Source of the DNA: JBJXHC01 sp046160825
GTDB lineage: Bacteria > Bacteroidota > Ignavibacteria > UBA10030 > UBA6906
Length of the DNA: 41,994 nucleotides
Direction of reading: 5' to 3'
NCBI GenBank assembly: GCA_046160825.1
Contig: JBJXHC010000046.1
Coordinates: forward strand, 1-41,994
Numbering within the stretch: the stretch's first letter is position 1; the number at the start of each line of letters is the position of its first letter. The position numbers and the translations under genes are program-made. Of this stretch, positions 1-6,959 are shown one piece after another. Under the pieces are notes generated by a model. The model saw only the letters and a program-made list of their open reading frames with translations, did no database searches and was not told where the DNA came from.

Positions 1-84
1 GAAGAAAATGATTTTGATGAAATAACAGATCCATCGTTCAACTATTCAAATTGTTTCAGTTGCCAACCAAGGGAAGTCTTCTGT

Positions 85-1743
85 ATGCGGAAATTTGTAG
101 TTCTGATGTGCGGTGTTATTGTGCCAATGATGATGTTCGCCCAGCCGTCTCTGGATACGTTGAGACACCTTGATGTACAGCCATTGGGAAGTTACTCTGC
201 AATATGGGGCTATACAGCCACTGATGGAAGAGAGTACGCCCTGCTCGGGGTCAACGGCAGTTCCTCTGTACCGTATCCGGGCGGGACATCCATTATCGAC
301 ATCACTGACGAGGACAACGTTCGTCAGGTGGCATTCATCCCAGGCCTGAACAGCAGTTGGCGGGAAATGAAGACCTATAAGCACTACGCATATGTTGTGA
401 CGGAAGCGGGTGGCGGTGTTCAGATCATTAACCTCAGTCAGTTACCTGATACGGCGTGGCTTGTGAGGTCGTTCAACTATTCAAATGGCGGGAAGAGCAT
501 CTCGCGATCACACAGCGTATCCCTGCATGACGGCTTCCTGTACCTGAATGGTTGTGCAAACTGGTCGCCCGGCGGCATGGTGATTTTTGATCTCAGGAAT
601 GATCCTGAGAATCCACAGTTTGCGGGGGAGTACCAACCGGAGTATATTCACGACAGCTACGTGCTGCGCGATACGATTTATGGATCGGCCATCAACAGCG
701 GCGGCGGATTGGTTATTGCCGATGCGCGGAACAAGTCGAACATCACGCCGATTGGAAAGATCTCCTATACGGGTTCCGGCACGCACAACGCGTGGGTGAC
801 AAAGGATAGAGGATATGTCGTTACGACAGACGAGATCGGTAACACACCGAAGACATTGAAAGTGTGGAATATCCAGAATCTCCCAACCATTCCCACTACA
901 ACAACAGCAACATTTACGTCAACACCCGGACAAATCGAACACAACATTACAATACGCGGTGACTTTGCATACGTTGCCTGGTATAGCGCCGGGATGGTGG
1001 TCGTCGATCTTACAAATCCGCCTGTTCCGGTTCTCGCAGATGCATACGATACGTCTCCGAGTACAAGTGGGTACAGTGGTGTGTGGGGCGTCTATCCGTT
1101 CTTCCCTTCGGGGAAGGTCATCGCTGGCGATATGCAAAACGGTTTGTGGGTATTCCGGTTTGAAGGTCTGCAGCCACGTCAACCCGTCACCCTGCTTGAG
1201 CCACAGCACGATGATACCGTGGGAGGTCCGGTCACCCTTCGTTGGTCGAAAGCGGCAGATCTGAGCGACGATCCACATTCGTACGAGATTCATATCATCG
1301 GTGACAATGGAGATGAAATGATGACGTCCGCCGATACGGTGTTGGAAGTTCCTGATCTCCTCCCCGACCAATATACCTGGTATATCGTCACAAGAGATGA
1401 GTGGAACAATACCGCCAGTGTGGACACATTCTCATTCGTTCTTGGTAATATCAACAGTGTCACCCCGGCAGGGCAGCCCCATCATTTCCTGCTCGCACAA
1501 AATTATCCCAATCCGTTCAACCCTGTGACGCTGATTCAATATGAAATCGCGAAGGCATCTCACGTCTCACTCAAGGTGTTCAATGTGCTCGGGGAAGAAG
1601 TGGCTGAACTGGTTTCCGGTGTGAATTCCCCCGGAGTGTACCAGGTCAGTTTTGATGCAGAAAGGCTTGCAAGCGGGTTGTATTTCTACCGGCTACAGGC
1701 AGATGGTTTCGTGCAAACGCGAAAGATGGTCGTGATGCGGTGA
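85..1743 (+). CDS. Secreted choice-of-anchor-B / LVIVD beta-propeller protein with T9SS sorting domain
   Basis: A 552-residue protein, probably exported to the cell surface by type IX secretion. The N-terminus (MRKFVVLMCGVIVPMMMFAQ) is a signal peptide ending near FAQ. Residues about 25-365 carry repeated blades with the pattern 'G-Y-V/A-Y-V...G-L-x-V-x-D', e.g. GGVQIINLSQ, GGLVIADARN and AGMVVVDLTNP, typical of LVIVD / choice-of-anchor-B propellers. Residues about 370-455 look like an Ig/FN3 module. The tail from about residue 468 (LLAQNYPNPFNP) to the final KMVVMR is a type A T9SS sorting domain. The start is supported by AAGGGAAG at 69-76, eight bases before ATG. It is monocistronic as far as visible. 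The true ligand or role is unknown; confidence in the architecture is high. Confidence 0.88.
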   Translation: MRKFVVLMCGVIVPMMMFAQPSLDTLRHLDVQPLGSYSAIWGYTATDGREYALLGVNGSSSVPYPGGTSIIDITDEDNVRQVAFIPGLNSSWREMKTYKHYAYVVTEAGGGVQIINLSQLPDTAWLVRSFNYSNGGKSISRSHSVSLHDGFLYLNGCANWSPGGMVIFDLRNDPENPQFAGEYQPEYIHDSYVLRDTIYGSAINSGGGLVIADARNKSNITPIGKISYTGSGTHNAWVTKDRGYVVTTDEIGNTPKTLKVWNIQNLPTIPTTTTATFTSTPGQIEHNITIRGDFAYVAWYSAGMVVVDLTNPPVPVLADAYDTSPSTSGYSGVWGVYPFFPSGKVIAGDMQNGLWVFRFEGLQPRQPVTLLEPQHDDTVGGPVTLRWSKAADLSDDPHSYEIHIIGDNGDEMMTSADTVLEVPDLLPDQYTWYIVTRDEWNNTASVDTFSFVLGNINSVTPAGQPHHFLLAQNYPNPFNPVTLIQYEIAKASHVSLKVFNVLGEEVAELVSGVNSPGVYQVSFDAERLASGLYFYRLQADGFVQTRKMVVMR

Positions 1744-1753
1744 CCTGGGTTCC

Positions 1754-1788
1754 AGCAAGCCCTCCTCCTTCCTGGGGTGGGGCTTGCT
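1754..1788 (+). terminator. Possible terminator hairpin after the LVIVD protein
   Basis: Nine-base arms AGCAAGCCC (1754-1762) and GGGCTTGCT (1780-1788) enclose a 17-base loop, 11 bases after the stop codon. There is no clear T-run behind it, so it may be a Rho-independent terminator of low quality or only a stabilising 3' hairpin. The rest of 1744-1954 shows no gene. Confidence 0.45.
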
Positions 1789-1954
1789 ATGTTCGCATGC
1801 CGTCGGGTTTTCGCGGTTGCTTTTCTTAATGAGGTTTGTTAAGTTCGACGTGGCAACAAATTGTTGCCGTGCAGTAGATGTCATCCCACCATCGTCCTTG
1901 TCGCAGCGTGGCAGCATGCTGGCTCCAACAGCAAGGACAAGCTGAAGACGATTG

Positions 1955-2524
1955 ATGCGGCCCTACAGTGTTGATGAGATACGCCGGTGTTTTTCCACTT
2001 CGACGGATTTCAACGAGATCTTCGACGCATTCCAATCCGCAATTTCCCAGAACCTGAAAGATGTTGAGCCGTACCGGCTCTTGTTCTGGAATCATTCCCT
2101 GACTCCCGACGAGGTACGACTTTTTGGTGAAAAGTTGGCGCAGGAGTTTCCCGACCTTGCCTATGACGTGTATCTCTGGCTTGCCAGCGTGTTTGAAGTG
2201 ACCTATTCTACCAGCGACAACTATGAGCTCGCTCTTTATTATTACAAGAAGGCCGCGCTCGCACGTCCGGATGAACTCGATCCGTATCTCGACGCTTGCG
2301 ACTGCTATGAACCCGACCTGAATATCCCGCCTCTGAGCAGTTTGATTGAGTTCGTGAAGCATGGTGCTCAACGTGTGCGTAACCCGCGCAGTTTGTACAA
2401 GCGGCTTGCGCATCTCTATGAGCTTGCCGGAGAAATGGAACTGGGCGAATTCTATCGCCGCAAATCGGTCGAAGATCATCCCCCCGCAACAGATTCCGGA
2501 ACGGACACCGCCGCATCTGAATGA
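1955..2524 (+). CDS. TPR-like protein of unknown function
   Basis: A 189-residue soluble protein with no signal peptide. The central part has alternating amphipathic helices; the stretch ELALYYYKKAALARPDELDP has the spacing of a tetratricopeptide repeat, and RSLYKRLAHLYELAGEMEL looks like a second unit. I used the ATG at 1955; a TTG lies directly before it at 1952. The stop overlaps the next ATG as ATGA (2521-2524), so it is translationally coupled to the transporter and methyltransferase behind it. A long frame on the other strand covers much of the gene but shows no recognisable protein features, whereas this frame does. No specific function can be assigned. Confidence 0.75.
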   Translation: MRPYSVDEIRRCFSTSTDFNEIFDAFQSAISQNLKDVEPYRLLFWNHSLTPDEVRLFGEKLAQEFPDLAYDVYLWLASVFEVTYSTSDNYELALYYYKKAALARPDELDPYLDACDCYEPDLNIPPLSSLIEFVKHGAQRVRNPRSLYKRLAHLYELAGEMELGEFYRRKSVEDHPPATDSGTDTAASE

Positions 2525-3429
2525 AGGAAGCCCGCGGGTACATTATGATCCTGGGTGCGGCGCTCTTCTGGGGCCTTTCCGCAACGGCCGCCAAGTCTCT
2601 GCTCAACCGGCAGATTGATACGATTCTCCTTGTGCAATCCCGTGTGACATTCACCTTTCTGCTGATGGTTGCATTCATCGTTGTCTTCAAACGTGAACTG
2701 CTGATTGTACGGTTTCATGATCTGTGGAAATTCGCGTTGGTGGGAATTATCGGTGTTGCCGGAGCGAACGTCACGTACTACTTCACGATCAGAGAGAGCA
2801 CCGTTGCCACAGGTATCCTGATCCAATACACAGCCCCGCTTCTGGTGATGGGATACGCCGCCGTGACGAAAGAGGAAACAATCACTTCCATCAAAATCAT
2901 CGCAGCGATACTCTCTCTCGCCGGGTGTTTTCTCGCTGTCGGTGCGTATGATGCTCAAGTGTTAAAGATTAGTCCGTTCGGTCTGCTTACCGGACTTGGC
3001 TCCATCATCTGTTTCGCATTCCTGAATATTTTCACACGCCACGTTCTTTCGTCATTCAACCTCTGGACGGTGATCGTATACTCCATGGGTTTTGCAAGCG
3101 CATTCTGGATGGTGGTGAATCCACCGTGGAGAATAATTGCACAAAGCCCCTCGTCGGATATCTGGGGGGCGCTCTTCCTGCTTGCGATTGTCTCAATCCT
3201 GATTCCCCATTCGCTCTACTTCAGCGGTCTCCGGTATGTAGTCCCATCGCGAGCAATCATCACCAGTACGTTTGAACCTATTGTTGCCATCATCTCGGCG
3301 ACATGGTTTCTGCAGGAGTTTCTTGAACCGTTACAGATTGCAGGTGCAGTCATTGTTCTCGCAGCAATTATTCTGTTGCAGGTGAGAAAGGAAACCCCGT
3401 ACAGCCCGGCCATGGAAAGTAACCATTGA
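2521..3429 (+). CDS. EamA/DMT-family transporter
   Basis: A 302-residue integral membrane protein with about ten hydrophobic segments arranged as two EamA halves. The first half opens with YIMILGAALFWGLSATAAKS, the usual DMT N-terminal helix, and contains TGILIQYTAPLLVMGYAAVT; the second half includes a helix ending in SRAIITSTFEPIVAIISA, the conserved 'A...EP' segment of the family. DMT transporters export or import small metabolites such as amino acids and nucleotides; the substrate cannot be read from sequence. The start overlaps the upstream stop (ATGA) and the stop overlaps the downstream start (TGATG at 3427-3431), placing it in the middle of a three-gene operon. Confidence 0.9.
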   Translation: MKEARGYIMILGAALFWGLSATAAKSLLNRQIDTILLVQSRVTFTFLLMVAFIVVFKRELLIVRFHDLWKFALVGIIGVAGANVTYYFTIRESTVATGILIQYTAPLLVMGYAAVTKEETITSIKIIAAILSLAGCFLAVGAYDAQVLKISPFGLLTGLGSIICFAFLNIFTRHVLSSFNLWTVIVYSMGFASAFWMVVNPPWRIIAQSPSSDIWGALFLLAIVSILIPHSLYFSGLRYVVPSRAIITSTFEPIVAIISATWFLQEFLEPLQIAGAVIVLAAIILLQVRKETPYSPAMESNH

Positions 3430-4013
3430 TGGCTCGAACAGACCGGCGGAGCGAAAAGATTCGGCAGGTGTTGGCGTACCGGCAACCGGACCTTACAGTG
3501 ATCATCGAGAATGTTCATGATCCCCATAATGTCAGTGCAATGTTCAGGTCATGCGATGCGGTTGGTGTGATGCAGGTGGAGCTGCTCTATACCGTCGAGA
3601 AATTTCCGCGTATCGGCAAGAAAAGTTCTTCCAGTGCCAACAAATGGCTGGACCGCCGAAAGCACACTGCCGTTGCGGAGTGTTATTCGCTCTTAAGAAG
3701 CGAAGGGTTTCGCGTGTTTGCCTCGCGTCTCGATCCCAATGCTCATTCCCTCTTCGATCTCGACCTCGTCTCACCCGTTGCATTGGTTTTCGGTAACGAG
3801 CATCGCGGCGTTTCCGATGAAGCTGCAGCCCTGGCAGACGGGACATTTCTTATTCCCATGCGGGGAATGATCCAGAGTTTGAATGTTTCCGTCGCGTGTG
3901 CCGTGTCGTTGTATGAAGCTTTGCGACAGCGCAACGCACCAGGCGGAAACCAACGCCCGAAGTGTGATGACCATCGACGCCAAATATTGTTCGACGATTG
4001 GATCAAACGGTGA
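3429..4013 (+). CDS. TrmH/SpoU-family RNA 2'-O-ribose methyltransferase
   Basis: A 194-residue SPOUT methyltransferase that transfers a methyl group from S-adenosylmethionine to a ribose 2'-OH in RNA. All three SpoU motifs are visible: ENVHDPHNVSAMFRSCDAVG (motif 1, with the catalytic N/R), VALVFGNEHRGVSDE (motif 2) and IPMRGMIQSLNVSVACAVSL (motif 3, knot and SAM site). The length and the short N-terminal extension resemble TrmH, which makes Gm18 in tRNA, but other SpoU enzymes are possible. The ATG at 3429 overlaps the upstream stop by one base; a TTG lies just before it. It is the last gene of the operon. Confidence 0.9.
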   Translation: MARTDRRSEKIRQVLAYRQPDLTVIIENVHDPHNVSAMFRSCDAVGVMQVELLYTVEKFPRIGKKSSSSANKWLDRRKHTAVAECYSLLRSEGFRVFASRLDPNAHSLFDLDLVSPVALVFGNEHRGVSDEAAALADGTFLIPMRGMIQSLNVSVACAVSLYEALRQRNAPGGNQRPKCDDHRRQILFDDWIKR

Positions 4014-4316
4014 TTTTCCCCAGCTCTTTGTTAATAGTATAAGACCCCCTTCCATCACAGAGATCCGCCATTCGGTCAAACGGGACGCCCGCCTACGGTG
4101 AGGCAGGCTTGAACCTACTCCTCAGAGACTAAAAGTAGTAGGACAAACGTCTCCGTTTGTCCACTGTGGCGTAATTAGGGGCTTTCTTGCTTTGCCGAAA
4201 GCGATTGGGTATATTCCTGTCAGTGATTCTCCGATTATCGTATGATTGAGAGTAACTTTTAGTCCTGCTGTATCGTAACACCGTTCATATGAACCGGAGA
4301 AAGTACAGGCAGAATC
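4014..4316. repeat. Intergenic region with three palindromes
   Basis: No gene is seen here. It contains an imperfect stem GCCCGCC/GGCAGGC (4087-4093 and 4102-4108), a weak CCTACT/AGTAGG pair (4114-4119 and 4137-4142), and a strong stem GGACAAACG/CGTTTGTCC (4141-4149 and 4154-4162, loop TCTC). Clustered short GC-rich palindromes like these usually belong to dispersed REP-like repeats. They differ in sequence and layout from the two-hairpin family near 18 kb. The strong stem could also end transcription of the upstream operon, but it has no T-run. Confidence 0.5.
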
Positions 4317-4475
4317 ATGGGTGAACAAGATCCACAGAGTGTTGGGTTCCTGGGATTGAATGTCGTGCTCGTTGGTGCAATTGTCCTTGTAGCCTTCGGA
4401 TATCTTCTTGTGTTGGTGAGGAGAAGGTGGAAGCATGGCTTCCTTCACCGAGGTGAACGAAAGCGAAAAGTCTGA
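4317..4475 (+). CDS. Small single-pass membrane protein (52 residues)
   Basis: A short frame of 52 codons that has not been assigned to any family I recognise. It has a short polar N-terminus (MGEQDPQSVGF), one hydrophobic helix of about 20 residues (LNVVLVGAIVLVAFGYLLVL), then a strongly basic tail (VRRRWKHGFLHRGERKRKV), so by the positive-inside rule the tail should be cytoplasmic. A purine-rich GGAGAAAG lies 13-20 bases before the ATG. An in-frame stop at 4290-4292 limits the 5' end. A near-perfect intrinsic terminator begins 25 bases after its stop, which fits a short transcript made for this gene alone. Function unknown. Confidence 0.6.
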   Translation: MGEQDPQSVGFLGLNVVLVGAIVLVAFGYLLVLVRRRWKHGFLHRGERKRKV

Positions 4476-4500
4476 TATTCAGGAGCAATCAAGTTCTCAA

Positions 4501-4531
4501 GAAGGCGGCCACCGGCCGCCTTCTTTTGTTT
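4501..4531 (+). terminator. Strong Rho-independent terminator
   Basis: Ten-base arms GAAGGCGGCC (4501-4510) and GGCCGCCTTC (4514-4523) pair perfectly around a three-base ACC loop and run into TTTTGTTT. This is the clearest intrinsic terminator in the window and separates the small membrane-protein gene from dsbD. Confidence 0.9.
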
Positions 4532-4582
4532 CAGCTTCTTGAAAGTCCCGGCACTTTTGACTACCATCATGCGTTGGAAGGT

Positions 4583-6835
4583 ATGAATAACAACAAATAC
4601 CGGACGCTCATGCGACTATGTGTCACCATGCTGTTCCTCCTGTTCGTTTCCGCTACCGCTTTCCCATCTTTTGCTTCAGATGGTCATCATACCAAGGTCT
4701 CGCTCGTTGCCGATGTCCGTTCCGTCCAGCCGGGCTCTGAGTTCATCGTCGGCGTGTTGATGAAAATGGATCCGGGTTGGCACACCTATTGGCTGAACGG
4801 TGGAGAAGCCGGCTTGCCGACAAAGATCCAGTGGACTCTTCCCGATGGGATCACAACAGGAGATATCCGGTGGCCCCTTCCGCATAAGTACATCGAAGCA
4901 GGCGACGTTCTCACGTATGGCTATGAGAAAGAGAATATGCTGCTTGTGCCGATGAAAGCATCGACCACTCTTGTGCCGGGCCAAACCATCACCCTCACGG
5001 CGAAAATTGATTGGCTTGAGTGTGAACACATCTGTGTTCCGGGCGCTGCAACGGTTTCGCTCGTCCTTCAGGTGATGTCAGCACCTCCAGCGGGCATCCG
5101 TGATTCTTTGGTTCAGTATTATGCACGTCAGGTCCCCGCGCCAATTCCTCCAGCATCGGACATCAACCTTGTTTCCGAAACACGTGACGGCAAGGTGATT
5201 CTTGTCGTTAAGCCGAAGGAGGGGAAGTTTGCATCCGAGAATTCTCCCGATTTCTATCCATATGGGTTTGACGATATCATCGTGGGAAGAACGAGTGTGA
5301 AGGCTTCGTCCGTTGAAGCAACACTGGAAATTCCATTGGCAGCGTTCGAGCAGGTTACCGATTCTCGCGTGTTTACTGGCGTGCTTGTGTATCAGCTCGA
5401 ATCCGGGCAACGCCAGTCGTGGGTGATCGATGTTCCGCTCCCGACGGAATTCCTTTCCACTCTCAATTCAGCCTTGCCTTCCACAGGGAGTGTCCTCGAC
5501 CGGCAGTTTGTCGATACCGCCGCGGATGACACACCGCTGTACCTCTACATCCTGTTTGCCATCATCGGCGGCCTGTTGTTGAATATCATGCCATGTGTGT
5601 TGCCGGTGATTGCACTCAAGATATTTGGCCTTGTGAAGATTGCAGGAGACTCGCCGGCAAAGGTGAAGCGCCTCGGCTGGATGTTCTCCCTCGGGATTCT
5701 CGTCTCGTTCCTCGCTCTCGCAGTGTTGGTGATCGCGTTGCAAAGTGCTGGGGAACAGGTCGGCTGGGGATTCCAGTTTCAGGAACCAGTGTTTGTCATG
5801 ATTATGTGTACAATCGTGTTCGTATTCGGATTGAGTCTGTTCGGAGTTTTTGAGATTCGTCTCCCGGGTTCGGCTGCATCAAAGATCGGGGAAGTGCTCG
5901 CGGGTCAGGAAACAAAAAGAAAGGGATATGCCGCGTCCTTTGCTGAAGGTGTCTTCGCGACAATCCTCGCTACACCATGTACGGCACCGTTTCTCGGCTC
6001 CGCTCTCGGGTTTGCGTTTGCACAACCGTGGTGGGTTATCCTATTGATCTTCACCAGCGTATCGTTCGGCATGGCGTTGCCGTATCTTATCCTCACCACC
6101 AAACCCTCGTGGATGAAATTTCTTCCAAAGCCCGGTGCGTGGATGGAATCAGCCAAGCAATTCATGGGTTTCCTGATGATGGGCACGCTGATCTGGCTAC
6201 TATTCATTCTGGGGAACCAGATGGGCATGGAAGCCGTGATCTGGACAAGTGCTTTCTTGCTCATGGTCGGACTTGCTTGCTGGCTGGTCGGCCGATTTGC
6301 CACTCTCACCGCCTCGCGGGGACGCGTGATGGTAATATGGAGTATTGCACTCCTTGCGGTGATAGTGGGATATGCGTTGTTCCTTAGTGACGTTGTCGCT
6401 GCGCGCGACGTCCTTGGACCATCCGGCTCATCGTCAATGCAGGGAAATACAAAGAAAGGAATTCAGTGGGAATCCTTCACGGTCGCCAAACTCGATGCGT
6501 ATCTCAACGAGGGGAAACCGGTTTTTATAGACTTCACCGCCGACTGGTGTCTCACCTGCAAAGTGAACGAGAAAACAGTGCTGGCTGATGACGAAGTGAT
6601 CGAGAGATTCAGATCGTCAGGGATTGTTTCTCTCAAAGCAGACTGGACAAACCGCAACCCGGAGATTACCCAATTGCTTGCCAAGTTCGGCCGGTCTGGG
6701 GTTCCGTTGTATGTTGTTTTTCCGGCAGGTAAGCCGGGTGAACCAATCGTTCTCCCCGAGGTGATAACGACGGGCATTGTACTTGAAGCGCTTGACCGCG
6801 CACATTCTGTCACTTCTACGGCTATAACAAACTAG
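4583..6835 (+). CDS. dsbD: DsbD-type thiol:disulfide interchange protein
   Basis: A 750-residue inner-membrane protein that carries electrons from cytoplasmic thioredoxin to periplasmic thiols, including apocytochromes before haem attachment. A signal peptide (VTMLFLLFVSATAFPSFA) is followed by a periplasmic DsbD-alpha domain with a Cys pair (LECEHICVPG), a CcdA-like membrane domain whose two redox Cys sit in LLNIMPCVLPVIALKIF (about residue 335) and LATPCTAPFLG (about 465), and a C-terminal thioredoxin domain with DWCLTC (about 655). All three redox pairs are present, so it should be functional. The start is uncertain: ATG 4583 has GGAAGG only one base before it, and ATG 4610 also gives a good signal peptide. 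The many c-type cytochromes downstream would be plausible clients. Confidence 0.93.
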   Translation: MNNNKYRTLMRLCVTMLFLLFVSATAFPSFASDGHHTKVSLVADVRSVQPGSEFIVGVLMKMDPGWHTYWLNGGEAGLPTKIQWTLPDGITTGDIRWPLPHKYIEAGDVLTYGYEKENMLLVPMKASTTLVPGQTITLTAKIDWLECEHICVPGAATVSLVLQVMSAPPAGIRDSLVQYYARQVPAPIPPASDINLVSETRDGKVILVVKPKEGKFASENSPDFYPYGFDDIIVGRTSVKASSVEATLEIPLAAFEQVTDSRVFTGVLVYQLESGQRQSWVIDVPLPTEFLSTLNSALPSTGSVLDRQFVDTAADDTPLYLYILFAIIGGLLLNIMPCVLPVIALKIFGLVKIAGDSPAKVKRLGWMFSLGILVSFLALAVLVIALQSAGEQVGWGFQFQEPVFVMIMCTIVFVFGLSLFGVFEIRLPGSAASKIGEVLAGQETKRKGYAASFAEGVFATILATPCTAPFLGSALGFAFAQPWWVILLIFTSVSFGMALPYLILTTKPSWMKFLPKPGAWMESAKQFMGFLMMGTLIWLLFILGNQMGMEAVIWTSAFLLMVGLACWLVGRFATLTASRGRVMVIWSIALLAVIVGYALFLSDVVAARDVLGPSGSSSMQGNTKKGIQWESFTVAKLDAYLNEGKPVFIDFTADWCLTCKVNEKTVLADDEVIERFRSSGIVSLKADWTNRNPEITQLLAKFGRSGVPLYVVFPAGKPGEPIVLPEVITTGIVLEALDRAHSVTSTAITN

Positions 6836-6888
6836 CCGGTGCTCACAACTTCGTTGAGGGATTTCTAGAACTCATTCAGTTTGTGTTT

Positions 6889-6914
6889 CCGGTCGAATTA
6901 CTTTCCCCGACCGG
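6889..6914 (+). terminator. Possible terminator hairpin after dsbD
   Basis: Arms CCGGTCG (6889-6895) and CGACCGG (6908-6914) pair around a 12-base AT-rich loop; the bases behind it (CCTTGTTGCTT) are only mildly T-rich. It may end dsbD transcription. The rest of the 124-base gap shows nothing else. Confidence 0.4.
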
Positions 6915-6959
6915 CCTTGTTGCTTACCACACCTTCCATCTTCAACGGGTTACCCATTC

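Noticed and set aside
1826..2479. A 217-codon minus-strand frame opposite the TPR protein
   Set aside because: No domain or signal is seen in it, while the + strand frame has TPR helices and is coupled by ATGA to the next gene.
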